Assembly (NCBI RefSeq): GCF_026719705.1
Contig: NZ_JAPPRR010000002.1
Location: 807,091-871,090 of the forward strand
Source of the DNA: Pseudokordiimonas caeni
GTDB lineage: Bacteria > Pseudomonadota > Alphaproteobacteria > Sphingomonadales > Kordiimonadaceae
Direction of reading: 5' to 3'
Length of the DNA stretch: 64,000 nt
In this document: in pieces, positions 26,864 to 35,400 of the stretch
How the letters are laid out: every line of letters begins with the position of its first letter
Numbering within the stretch: position 1 is the stretch's first letter
The notes under the pieces: model-generated
What the model saw: the letters and a program-made list of their open reading frames with translations, nothing else
Told to the model about the DNA's origin: nothing
Databases searched by the model: none
Made by a program: the position numbers and the translations under genes

Positions 26864-28225
26864 TCAACCCTTGCCTTCCAGCATGTCTTCACGGGCCTTC
26901 TCGGCCTTCATGTAGGCAATCCACTGGTTGGCAGTCTTGCGGTCACGGTCAGCCCGGGCGAGCTTAAGCGCAGCACTGAACGAGGCTTCCGCCTGCTTGA
27001 ACTGCTTCAGTTCGGTATGGGCCTGACCCGACTGCATCTGGGCCGTCAGCAGCTTGCGGTCACGCTGTTCGCCGGCGCGCTGGCCGGAGAAGACCTTGAT
27101 GGCTCCGTCAAAGGCTTCGAGGGCTTCGGCATACTTGTCCAGCTGCATAAGCACCTGGCCAGCCTGCAGCCACAGGTCACCGTCGTTGCTTGCCTTGGCA
27201 GCAGCCTCAAGCGGGGCTACAGCCTTACGCCATTCGGATGCCAGCATATAGGCCTGGCCCAGCAGCTTCTGATTGTCGCCAGTCTTTTCAACGCGCTTGT
27301 CCTTGAACGCCTTTTCAAGAATCCAGGCGGCCTTGATGGGTGCCTGGCGGGCGATCTGGATTTGCGCAACGTTGACAATCTGCTGCGGCTTGTCGTCAAG
27401 GAAGCCCTGCTTGTAGGCAGCTTCCGTGAGCGAGAAGGACACTGTTTCCTGGCCAAGTTCACCGAAGATACCGGCAAGCTGGGTCCAGTAGACAGGCTTC
27501 GGCCAGTTGATCACGAGGATTTCGAGGATGTCGCGGACTTCCTTGAGATTGCCTTGTTCCCACTGGGCGCTCATCAACAGCTGGTACCAGCTCTCCTTGA
27601 CTTCAACACCACCGCCCGAATTCTGGGCATCGGTGATGGCGCGGTTCACATATTCCACGCATTTCTTGTAGTCACTGAGGGCATAGTGAAGCTGACCGAT
27701 GAAGAGGATCTGGGTGGCACCCACAACCTCAGCCCGCGGCTCCCACTGCTTCACATACTGCAGGGCCTTCTGGTAGTTTTCCTCCGAGAAATAGAGCTGT
27801 GCCAGACCGAACATGATCTGCAGTTCCAGCGCCTCGGGGATCGATTCGGCATACTTCAGGATCTGTTCGTAAGCACGAATGGTTCCTTTGGTATCGTCCT
27901 TCTCGAACGCCAGCATGGCATTGATCTGCCAGGCTACCGCGCGTTCATAGTCGTTGATCTTTTCGCGGGCGAGAACCTCGCGAAGGATCGCTTCTGCCTC
28001 GGTATAGTTCTTGGCATCGATGGCTTCCTGGGCCTTCTGGATCTGCTTGTGCACATCCAGGCTCAGGGCCGGCACCTTGCGCGACTTGGCCGCAGGCTTC
28101 GGCGCGGCTTCCTGGGCCATCACAGCCGAGGAACCGATAACCGGAACCGCTGCCGGCAGGGCCGCAAGAAGGGCAGCCGCCGCCACGGTGTAAGGCAGGG
28201 TTTTGATCGTCTTGATCATACGCAT
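26864..28225 (-). CDS. Exported tetratricopeptide repeat protein of the Ton cluster
   Basis: A 453-residue protein with an N-terminal signal or anchor (about 8-35, ending SAVMAQ) followed by helical TPR units. NYTEAEAILREVLAREK, NYQKALQYVKQW and YAEALEAFDGAIKVF are clear repeats. ATG 28225 has GGGAGA upstream; an earlier in-frame start at 28255 lies inside tonB. In the Vibrio TonB2 cluster a TPR protein occupies the same last position. A periplasmic scaffold role for the Ton complex is inference. Confidence 0.85.
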   Translation of the reverse strand: MRMIKTIKTLPYTVAAAALLAALPAAVPVIGSSAVMAQEAAPKPAAKSRKVPALSLDVHKQIQKAQEAIDAKNYTEAEAILREVLAREKINDYERAVAWQINAMLAFEKDDTKGTIRAYEQILKYAESIPEALELQIMFGLAQLYFSEENYQKALQYVKQWEPRAEVVGATQILFIGQLHYALSDYKKCVEYVNRAITDAQNSGGGVEVKESWYQLLMSAQWEQGNLKEVRDILEILVINWPKPVYWTQLAGIFGELGQETVSFSLTEAAYKQGFLDDKPQQIVNVAQIQIARQAPIKAAWILEKAFKDKRVEKTGDNQKLLGQAYMLASEWRKAVAPLEAAAKASNDGDLWLQAGQVLMQLDKYAEALEAFDGAIKVFSGQRAGEQRDRKLLTAQMQSGQAHTELKQFKQAEASFSAALKLARADRDRKTANQWIAYMKAEKAREDMLEGKG

Positions 28226-28241
28226 GACAGTCTCCCGTGCC

Positions 28242-28862
28242 TTAATTGTCTGCAAGATCGAAGGTGAAGCGGTATTTTACACCGGTCACTTTCTGCGGCT
28301 TGCCGTTCACGACCTTGGGCTTGTATTTGAATTTTATGGCAGCTTTTTTGGCAGCCGTTTCAAAATAGCCCTTGGGCTCTGCTTCGATGATGACGATCGA
28401 ATCTTCCGGCACGGTGCCGTCTTCATTCACCGTCAGTTCAACGATCACATAACCCTCGACACCACGTTCCTGGGCACGACGCGGATACTGCGGCTGCACG
28501 CGGACGAGCGGCAGATAGTCGCCGTCCGAGCTCGGCCCCAGATCGATCGAACCGAGGTCTACACCGGCACCAAGGCTGGATTTGCCAATGCCGACGTTGA
28601 GAGTGTTCGGACCCGAAGTCTGGACTTCAGTGGTCATTTGCTCCGGTGCCTTTTCGACTTCCGGCGGCTTCTCGACCTTCCGTTCCATCCGCTGCGGCGG
28701 CTGGTCCGGAATGTCTTCCACCACGTCGATGAAGCGGAGCTGTTTGTCCTCACCGAGGTCAACATCGTCGCGGAAGCTGACCAGGCCCTGCATCAGGAAG
28801 AAGAGGCCGAAGGTCACGCCAGCAGCGATCACCAGGGAGGAAGCGACGCGTGTAAACATCAT
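28242..28862 (-). CDS. TonB energy transducer (TonB2 type)
   Basis: A 206-residue TonB: membrane helix at about 7-29 (no histidine in this segment, unlike His20 of E. coli TonB), a Pro/Glu/Lys spacer, and the C-terminal domain with YPRRAQERGVEGYVIVEL and IKFKYKPKVVNG. It carries proton-motive energy from the ExbB-ExbD complex to outer-membrane transporters. The start overlaps the upstream exbD stop by four bases. It has a shorter rigid spacer than E. coli TonB. Confidence 0.94.
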   Translation of the reverse strand: MMFTRVASSLVIAAGVTFGLFFLMQGLVSFRDDVDLGEDKQLRFIDVVEDIPDQPPQRMERKVEKPPEVEKAPEQMTTEVQTSGPNTLNVGIGKSSLGAGVDLGSIDLGPSSDGDYLPLVRVQPQYPRRAQERGVEGYVIVELTVNEDGTVPEDSIVIIEAEPKGYFETAAKKAAIKFKYKPKVVNGKPQKVTGVKYRFTFDLADN

Positions 28863-29260
28863 TGAGCCTCCGTTGCAATCGCGATGCGTTCGACGCCGGC
28901 GTCGCGCACCGCGTCATATACTTTTAGCACAAGACCGGCCTTCGATGCGACGTCTGCCTGAATGGCCACAGTCCCTTTCGGGTTTTCGGCATGCAGTTTT
29001 TCGACGTTGGTACGAACGGCGGTAATGTCGATCTTCTGGCGGTTCAGCCAGATTTCATCGTTTGGCTTGACCGCGATCAGGATGCTGACCTGCTTTTGCG
29101 TGAGGCCCATTTCGGCTTCAGGCTTGAGTACGTCAGTCCCCGATTCTTTCACGAACACCGCGGTCACAATGAAGAAGATCAGCATGATGAAGACGACATC
29201 GAGCATCGGCGTGAGGTCGATGTTGGCTTCCTGGCTGTTCTTCTGTGCGTGGTCTCTCAT
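28859..29260 (-). CDS. Biopolymer transport protein ExbD (copy 1)
   Basis: A 133-residue ExbD/TolR. One membrane helix carries the essential aspartate (LTPMLDVVF, Asp21), and the periplasmic domain contains GTVAIQADVASKAGLVLKVYD. ATG 29260 has GGAGAAG upstream; the longer frame start at 29317 has none. It is followed by tonB with a four-base overlap. Confidence 0.93.
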   Translation of the reverse strand: MRDHAQKNSQEANIDLTPMLDVVFIMLIFFIVTAVFVKESGTDVLKPEAEMGLTQKQVSILIAVKPNDEIWLNRQKIDITAVRTNVEKLHAENPKGTVAIQADVASKAGLVLKVYDAVRDAGVERIAIATEAQ

Positions 29261-29318
29261 CAAACTTCTCCATATCGCCCAGTTGGGCGGCGGTACCCGG
29301 AGGCACCGCCGAGCCATC

Positions 29319-29738
29319 TTATTTCTTGGGCGTCACCACGATCTTCTGGCCGGGGATGCCAACCGCGAGAGCCGCGTCATAAATCCGGATAACGTTTCCG
29401 GTATGCGCGCCTTCCATCGGTTGAATGACGACTGCCGCTTCCGGGCGCTCCACGCTTTCCTTCTTGATGATCGACGATACCGAGGAGATATCGACGGTCC
29501 GGAAGTCGTGGGTGATCCGGTTGTTGTTGTCGATGGTGAAGGCGATTGCGCGCTTTTCATCATCGGGCGGCGGCGGATTGTCACTTGCGGGCGTATCCTC
29601 GGGCTTGTTGATCTCGATGCCGGACTCTTTCACGAAAGAAGCCGTCACGATGAAGAAGATCAGCATGATGAACACGATGTCGAGCATCGGAGTGAGGTCG
29701 ACTTCGGCCTCTTCGGATCCCTTGGTAAATTTACGCAT
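29319..29738 (-). CDS. Biopolymer transport protein ExbD (copy 2)
   Basis: A 139-residue ExbD/TolR with the proton-path aspartate at Asp20 (LTPMLDIVF) and a periplasmic domain containing an inserted proline- and acid-rich segment (SDNPPPPDDEKR). It differs from copy 1 in the periplasmic part, so the two may form a mixed ExbD dimer or serve different partners. It lies between exbB and exbD copy 1. Confidence 0.93.
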   Translation of the reverse strand: MRKFTKGSEEAEVDLTPMLDIVFIMLIFFIVTASFVKESGIEINKPEDTPASDNPPPPDDEKRAIAFTIDNNNRITHDFRTVDISSVSSIIKKESVERPEAAVVIQPMEGAHTGNVIRIYDAALAVGIPGQKIVVTPKK

Positions 29739-29759
29739 GGGTTGGTTCTCCGCTCTCTA

Positions 29760-30284
29760 CTAGTGATCCATCGTCAGGCTGTCTTCCAGCCGTTCGGATT
29801 CACGGGATGCACGCCGTTCGATGTAGGTGCTGAGGAACACGCCAGAGAGCGCAGCAACCATGCCGGCCATCGTCGGGATCGTTGCTTTCGAAACGCCCGC
29901 CGCCATGGCGCGGGCGTTCGACGACCCTTGGGAGGCCATCACGTCGAACACCTCGATCATGCCCGTAACGGTGCCAAGAAGCCCGACAAGCGGACACACG
30001 GCAACGAGGGTCTTGATCATGGAGACTCCCGACGTGAGGTTGTTGTTGATCTCCGAAATCATGGCCGTACGAATCTTGTGTGCGTACCATGATTTACGTT
30101 CGTGACGTTGTTCCCAGGCATCAACCACACGCTGTTTCTGTTTCTTGAACTCCAGCGTGAAGTACCACATGCGTTCGATAATCAGCACCCACATGATGAA
30201 CGTGACCGCGAGGATCATGTACAGGACGTCGCCGCCCCGTTCCATGAACTGTGCGATCGCGTCGAATGCCTGATTAAGCAGCAT
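29760..30284 (-). CDS. ExbB/TolQ-family proton channel (ExbB2)
   Basis: A 174-residue short ExbB. The first helix is VLYMILAVTFIMWVLIIERM; the second and third helices carry VAVCPLVGLLGTVTGMIEVF and MAAGVSKATIPTMAGMVAALSGVFLSTYI with the conserved Thr residues. It forms the pentameric stator with ExbD. The start overlaps the upstream long ExbB gene by 11 bases. Confidence 0.93.
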   Translation of the reverse strand: MLLNQAFDAIAQFMERGGDVLYMILAVTFIMWVLIIERMWYFTLEFKKQKQRVVDAWEQRHERKSWYAHKIRTAMISEINNNLTSGVSMIKTLVAVCPLVGLLGTVTGMIEVFDVMASQGSSNARAMAAGVSKATIPTMAGMVAALSGVFLSTYIERRASRESERLEDSLTMDH

Positions 30285-31632
30285 GCCCGTGCTCTTTCTC
30301 GGCGTGAACGGCGATGATGCCGGCCGACTGTTCCTCGAGCACGTGGATCACGGACTTCGAAGCACCAGCCACGAACGCATGCAGCAGCAGCGTCGGGATG
30401 GCAACAACGAGACCTTCCACAGTGGTCACGAGGGCTTGCGAGATGCCCGAGGCCATCATGGTCGGGTCGCCGGTGCCGAACAGGGTGATCGCCTGGAAGG
30501 TCGCGATCATACCGGTCACGGTACCGAGGAGACCAAAGAGCGGGGCCACGGCGGAGATGAGCTTGATAATGGTCAGGAAGCGCTCGAGAGCGGGCGTTTC
30601 CTTCAGGATCGCTTCGTCGAGTTTCAGTTCGAGGGTTTCCACGTCAACATTCTTGTTGTTGGCATAGACAGCGAGCACGCGACCAAGCGGGTTGTTGGTG
30701 TTCGGGGTCGATGACTTCATCTGGGCCGAAACCTTGGCTTTCACAGCGAAGAGATACAGGAACTGCACCACTGCGAGGAAGACGCCAACGGCACCGAGCG
30801 AGAGGGTCACGTAACCGACGATACCACCCTGGTCGACGCGTTCCATCAGGGTCGGCTTCTCGACTTCGAGGTTCAGGATCTGACCACGCGACGGGTCGAT
30901 ACCGATCGGAGCGAGGCCCGAGGTAGCCGACTGGAAGCCGTCAACGGTCGACAGGAAACGGCCGGCCGGCTGACGCTGCAGTTCTTCAACCGCGCCGTCG
31001 TTTTTCAGGGTGTAGTATTTGCCTTCGCCGACGAGACCGAAGTCACCGATACGGGTCAGCTTGATGGTCGAGGTGTTGCCGTCAACGCCGCGGACTTCCT
31101 TGTCGAAGGTCACGACTTTGCCGGATTCGATGGCTTCGAGCATCATCTGGGTCGGCCAGGCGCGGATTTCATCCAGGCTCGGCAGTTCAGCGGTGTCGGA
31201 AGCCTTGTCAACGAGGGTCTGGATGCCGGAGAGGCGGTCCTGATGGTCAACGGAGACGTGCGAGGTCTGGATCACCGACTTGGCGTCGCCCGCAGCTTGC
31301 TGCAGAACGCCGAACAGTTCCTGCAGCTGACCGAGACGGTCGCGGCGGATCTGAACCTGGGCAGTGATTTCGGTTTCGTTGGCACGGCGCTGCTCTTCAA
31401 GGCGGGCCGATTCGGCCTCGAGCTGAGCCTGGGTGCGGCGTTCGGCATCCAGCATCTGCTGCTGTTCTGCACGGCGCTGGGCGAATTCAGCCTCGCGCTG
31501 CTTGTGTTCGGACGATTCGGCCACGCGGCCTTCACGAACCTTGTTGAGCAGCGAGTTGAGGTCTGCGGATTGCGCCTGGGTGACGGTCGAGAAACCGGCA
31601 ATCAGGGCTGCTGCAGTAAGAATCTTCTTCAT
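30274..31632 (-). CDS. TtpC-like long ExbB/MotA/TolQ protein
   Basis: A 452-residue protein. A signal peptide (1-20), a periplasmic coiled coil rich in Gln, Glu and Arg (about 30-115), a globular region, a membrane helix (VGYVTLSLGAVGVFLAVVQF) and a C-terminal MotA/TolQ/ExbB channel module with APLFGLLGTVTGMIATFQ. This matches TtpC, a fourth subunit of the Vibrio TonB2 complex. It sits directly upstream of exbB2 with overlap, which supports joint assembly. Confidence 0.9.
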   Translation of the reverse strand: MKKILTAAALIAGFSTVTQAQSADLNSLLNKVREGRVAESSEHKQREAEFAQRRAEQQQMLDAERRTQAQLEAESARLEEQRRANETEITAQVQIRRDRLGQLQELFGVLQQAAGDAKSVIQTSHVSVDHQDRLSGIQTLVDKASDTAELPSLDEIRAWPTQMMLEAIESGKVVTFDKEVRGVDGNTSTIKLTRIGDFGLVGEGKYYTLKNDGAVEELQRQPAGRFLSTVDGFQSATSGLAPIGIDPSRGQILNLEVEKPTLMERVDQGGIVGYVTLSLGAVGVFLAVVQFLYLFAVKAKVSAQMKSSTPNTNNPLGRVLAVYANNKNVDVETLELKLDEAILKETPALERFLTIIKLISAVAPLFGLLGTVTGMIATFQAITLFGTGDPTMMASGISQALVTTVEGLVVAIPTLLLHAFVAGASKSVIHVLEEQSAGIIAVHAEKEHGHAA

Positions 31633-31634
31633 TG

Positions 31635-32414
31635 TTATTTCCCCTCCGGTGCTGCGACCGGCAGAACGAGAACGTCAAGCGGTACCTGACGGCGGGCCAT
31701 CTTCTGGAGTTGTTTCACGGCGTTGTTGTATTCGTCATCAAGACGATCCCACTTGCCGCCTTCCGAATCCCACGCATAGGTCTCGTTACCGTCTTTGGTC
31801 TGGTAGTAGAAACCGACGCGACCGATACGGACGAAGTTGACCGAACGACCGGTGTCGTCGAGGCCTTCGTAGGCGTTCACGGTGCGGCCGTACTGAACCT
31901 CAGCCTTGTAGGCTTCGAGAACGAGGCGGAAACGCTCCGGGTCGTTCACGTTCGGGTCGTCCATCACGTCGCGCAGCGCGGTGATGCGCTCGGCACGTTC
32001 TTCAGCCTGGAAAGGCGCGTCCGCTTTCACGAACTCGTCGAGATTCTCGATCATTTCCAGCATCAGCGGAGTGATCTGACGTTTGATCTCGTCAATCTGG
32101 CCGATCGAATTCTTGATCCGCTCGATTTCCTTGATCTGGTTGTCGATCACGCGTTTCTGCTGCGCGTTGTATGCGCGCAGACCGGCGTTGGTCTTCAGGA
32201 CGCTGCGATATTCGCCGGCGAGCTTTGCCGTCGCGTCTGCAATGCCATCAATCTTCTGTTGCGAAGCTTGAGCGATTTGATTGGCCTGGTTCACCTCGTC
32301 GACGATCGACTTCAGACGAGCATCCTGCTGCGCATTGGCCACGGATGCTGCCAGAAGGACCGAGGCTACTGCAGCCGTCGAGACAGCTATACGTTTCACT
32401 TTAGCCTTATCCAT
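31635..32414 (-). CDS. DUF3450 coiled-coil exported protein
   Basis: A 259-residue protein with a signal peptide (cleavage after SVANA), a long coiled coil (about 25-130; NAQQKRVIDNQIKEIERIKN) and a C-terminal globular domain of the DUF3450 family. ATG 32414 (MDKAKVKR) is the family-like start; a longer frame from 32501 lacks support. It is the first gene of the Ton cluster, as in Vibrio TonB2 loci. It probably pairs with TtpC in the periplasm; that is inference. Confidence 0.88.
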   Translation of the reverse strand: MDKAKVKRIAVSTAAVASVLLAASVANAQQDARLKSIVDEVNQANQIAQASQQKIDGIADATAKLAGEYRSVLKTNAGLRAYNAQQKRVIDNQIKEIERIKNSIGQIDEIKRQITPLMLEMIENLDEFVKADAPFQAEERAERITALRDVMDDPNVNDPERFRLVLEAYKAEVQYGRTVNAYEGLDDTGRSVNFVRIGRVGFYYQTKDGNETYAWDSEGGKWDRLDDEYNNAVKQLQKMARRQVPLDVLVLPVAAPEGK

Positions 32415-32526
32415 TTTCTGCCCACTTGGGTTCTTCACTGAGCCGCGTAATTGCGACGGTTTAGACGATACCGCTTGTTTGCCCTCCGGGGGCGCCCTCA
32501 CGGTTATGCTCGGGGAGTATGACGAT

Positions 32527-32556
32527 AAAAAAGAGTCCGGCAGGAAGGTTCCTGCC
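32527..32556 (-). terminator. Terminator-like hairpin in the Ton cluster leader
   Basis: GGCAGGAA / TTCCTGCC (32539-32556) forms an 8-bp stem; in the minus direction TTTTTT follows after six bases (32527-32532). It lies about 115 bases upstream of the DUF3450 start, so it would cut the transcript before the first gene if a promoter lies beyond it. Could be an attenuator. The gap between stem and T-run weakens the call. Confidence 0.5.
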
Positions 32557-32940
32557 TGAACACCGCTTCTATCATCCTAAAGGTTTTCCCGTACCCTCTC
32601 CCTTTGACTGCCGATGACCCGTGGAGTGATCGTTGTCACCCCGTCATCAATTCGCCACCTTTGTAGGTTCATTGGTAGCGACTGTGCTCGTTAACATCCC
32701 TTCGGCAGAGTATCAACCAGGCCTTGGTGAAACCAATTGGTGGCAGATGGGGCTCCAGCCTCCGGGACCGAGACGGGTGGACCGGCTCGGGGCCTATCAT
32801 CCAAGAATCTTCTGCGATTCCAAGCAAAAATTTTATTTTCCTGCCCGGGGAGGGGGGTTTCGCGAAATTTTAAGTCGCGGAAGGGATTTACCGTGAACGG
32901 CCCGCAGGCCGCTGAATGCCCGCCAGGTTGCCGCGAGCAC

Positions 32941-32967
32941 AAAAAGGCGCCCCGAACGAGGGACGCC
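32941..32967 (-). terminator. Terminator of the 64-residue protein gene
   Basis: GGCGTCCC / GGGGCGCC stem (one G-U pair) with a six-base loop, followed by TTTTT in the minus direction. It lies 33 bases after the stop of the small gene. Confidence 0.85.
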
Positions 32968-33000
32968 AGTCTAGGAGGATGAAACTTTACCGAAGATCAA

Positions 33001-33195
33001 TCAGTGCTTGCGGCGGTCCATGTCCATCAGTGCGGCCAGAACGCCATGCCATTGGTTTTCTTCGCAAATCTGCAGGGCCTGATCAAACCCCAGGTGGCGG
33101 GAGAGATTGGATGCCAGCGTCCGGGTGTGATCGGAGATATTGCTTGCATCGAAGTCCGCATGAAGGTTCTGCGACACTTTTTGTACTGAACGCAT
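33001..33195 (-). CDS. Small protein of unknown function
   Basis: A 64-residue protein without membrane segment. NISDHTRTLASNLSRHLGFDQALQICEEN looks like two amphipathic helices. AAAAGG lies 9-14 bases before the ATG and a dedicated terminator follows, both supporting a real gene. The family is not recognised. It is divergent from nothing and isolated between two large units. Confidence 0.62.
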   Translation of the reverse strand: MRSVQKVSQNLHADFDASNISDHTRTLASNLSRHLGFDQALQICEENQWHGVLAALMDMDRRKH

Positions 33196-33358
33196 TGACC
33201 AGCCTTTTAAGTTACAGGCCGCATGGGCGGCTAAACTAAAATCTTACCGAACTCGGGGGATTTGACCCCGCTTGCTTGACCTCACCCTAGCGGCGAACAC
33301 CTAAATTTCCGGTTAATGCGAATCGCTTTTATGACGTTTATGACAGGAAGCGCAGGAA

Positions 33359-35266
33359 TCAGCCCTTTTCTGCGGCCAGCCGCACGGCGCGCAGACCCCT
33401 CAAGGCGTTCCCGATATAAAGGGAATCGGCATCAAAAAGCTCGTTGCGGCCGATCGGCCGCACTGTCACGGGGCGGCCTTCGGCAGCGCGCTCATCAAGG
33501 AAAGCGGCGCGGAATATGCCCGGCAGCAGCCCTTCTTCCACGGGCGGAGTGATCCATTCGCCGTCTTTCACGATGAAAACATTGCTGATGGCGCCTTCGG
33601 TGAGGCGGTCATGTTCGTTGAAAAACAGCATGTCGGCGTGTCCCGCTGCCAGGGATTCGCTCGTCGCCCTATTATATAAGGAGCGGTGCGTCGTCTTGTG
33701 GAAGAGGAACGGGTCTTTGGAGCTGACCGATTCGGGGCTCAGCGCCACCGTCGGCACAATGCTTTCGGGGGCGGGGGTGAAAGGGGCGCTTGTCACGCTG
33801 ACGGCCCCGTCAGCCCGGAGCAGCAGTCTCACCCGGTGCAGGCCACCCCGGCCGGTCATGAGGATCGAATGCTGGTCGAGCGAGGCGATCACCTCGTCCC
33901 GGTCAAACCGGAAATCGAAATAGGCAGCGCTCGCGGCGAGGCGTGCCAGATGCTGCGGCAAGAGGGCATAACCATGGCCCGCTTCCCAGCGAATCGTCTC
34001 GATCAGGTCGAAGGTCAGCGAAGGCGTCTCCATGAAGCGGGCCTTCAGGAGGCATTCCTCAAACTCAGCTTTCGCGTCGCTGTCGGCCACGATGCCGCTG
34101 CCCACCGGGAATCGCCCGTGCCCTGCCGTATCCATGACGATGGTGCGGATCGGCACATTCAGCATCCAGTCAGGCCCGCCGTCCATCCGGTGGCTGAAAT
34201 GGCCGATCGCCCCGCAGTAAACGCCGCGCGGTGCGGTTTCCAGCGCGCCGATGATTTCCTGCGCCCTTATTTTCGGGGCGCCGGTCACCGATCCGCACGG
34301 AAACAGCGCGCGCACGAGGCGCGACGGTGTGAGGTGCGCGTCGGCCGTGGCCCGCACGGTCGATGTCATCTGGTGAAGGGTGCGGTAGCGCTCTACCGAG
34401 AAAAGGTCCTCCACAGTGACACTGCCGGGGGTGGCGATACGGCTCATGTCGTTACGGATGAGATCCACTATCATCAGGTTTTCCGCCCTGTTTTTCTCGT
34501 CGCGGGCGAGGGCGTTGGCGATGGCCGCGTCTTCACCAAGGGTGCGACCGCGCGGCGCCGTGCCTTTCATCGGGCGGCTGGCCAGTTCGTCATGATCGCG
34601 GGCGATCATCAGTTCGGGCGACAGGGAAAGGACGCGGTAGCGCCTGCCCTCGTCGTCGATATCGCCTGTGTCGATATAGGCGCCATATGGCACGGGCTGG
34701 CGGCGGCGCAGCTTTTCGTAAAGCGCCAGCGGGTCACCGGCGAGGTCCCCGTGCATCGGGAAGGTCATGTTCACCTGATAAACATCGCCCGCTTCGATAT
34801 AGGCCTGGATGCGTTCGACTGCGGCCCGATGCTTTTCCTCTGCATGGGGCGCCGTATCCGGACGCATCAGGTTGCGCCGGGCCGGGCCCTGCCGCGCGGC
34901 GGTCAGGGCATCTGTCACATGGCGCGAATCGAGGCTGATCCGGTGCTTTGTCGCGATCATCCAGATGAGCGGTTCGTCGGGCATGGTTTTCGTGGCAGCC
35001 GCTATGCGCGGCTCGAAGGCGGCAGCGGCTTCATAGGCGATCCAGCCGGCTACATGCAGGCCGGCGGCATAGGCCTTGTCGATGGCGGCAAGGGCTGCGG
35101 GCACCTCGTCCAGACGCTCGGCGACGATAACTTCTTCCGGTTGCACAAATGCAAGCGAACGTCCCGCCCGGTGAAGCGGGCGGCTATCGTCCAACAGCAC
35201 CAGAGGCGCCGATCTCAGGTCGAGTGGCCGTATCAACTTTTTGGATCCCATGATTTTCGCGGGCAT
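33359..35266 (-). CDS. pabB: Fused aminodeoxychorismate synthase component I and lyase (PabB-PabC)
   Basis: A 635-residue bifunctional enzyme of folate synthesis. Residues up to about 375 are a chorismate-binding PabB domain with PMKGTAPRGRT, LIRNDMSRIA and FPCGSVTGAPKIRA. The last ~230 residues are a PabC-type lyase with the PLP lysine in FHKTTHRSLYN and LTEGAISNVFI. No glutamine amidotransferase (PabA) is fused or adjacent. ATG 35266 gives the longest form; ATG 35251 is equally possible since neither has a clear ribosome site. Confidence 0.92.
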   Translation of the reverse strand: MPAKIMGSKKLIRPLDLRSAPLVLLDDSRPLHRAGRSLAFVQPEEVIVAERLDEVPAALAAIDKAYAAGLHVAGWIAYEAAAAFEPRIAAATKTMPDEPLIWMIATKHRISLDSRHVTDALTAARQGPARRNLMRPDTAPHAEEKHRAAVERIQAYIEAGDVYQVNMTFPMHGDLAGDPLALYEKLRRRQPVPYGAYIDTGDIDDEGRRYRVLSLSPELMIARDHDELASRPMKGTAPRGRTLGEDAAIANALARDEKNRAENLMIVDLIRNDMSRIATPGSVTVEDLFSVERYRTLHQMTSTVRATADAHLTPSRLVRALFPCGSVTGAPKIRAQEIIGALETAPRGVYCGAIGHFSHRMDGGPDWMLNVPIRTIVMDTAGHGRFPVGSGIVADSDAKAEFEECLLKARFMETPSLTFDLIETIRWEAGHGYALLPQHLARLAASAAYFDFRFDRDEVIASLDQHSILMTGRGGLHRVRLLLRADGAVSVTSAPFTPAPESIVPTVALSPESVSSKDPFLFHKTTHRSLYNRATSESLAAGHADMLFFNEHDRLTEGAISNVFIVKDGEWITPPVEEGLLPGIFRAAFLDERAAEGRPVTVRPIGRNELFDADSLYIGNALRGLRAVRLAAEKG

Positions 35267-35400
35267 ACTGACTGGAGACAGGCAACAGGGAAGCTGGGCC
35301 CGCTGTCGCTTCCGGATGGACTTTGATGAACAGGGCCCTTATCTGACACTCGGTACAGGCCGTCAATCAGTCCCAATCCTTCACAGGCGACGAGAAAATA

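Larger units (their letters stand above)
32415..33000. other. Intergenic region upstream of the Ton cluster
   Basis: Nearly 590 bases without a supported gene. It contains two minus-strand hairpins with T-runs (listed separately) and a purine-rich patch near 32850. The Ton cluster promoter must lie here but I cannot place its boxes with confidence. Confidence 0.5.

Noticed and set aside
33686-35326. 546-codon open frame antisense to the PabB-PabC gene
   Set aside because: Shadow frame; the minus strand has full catalytic motifs.
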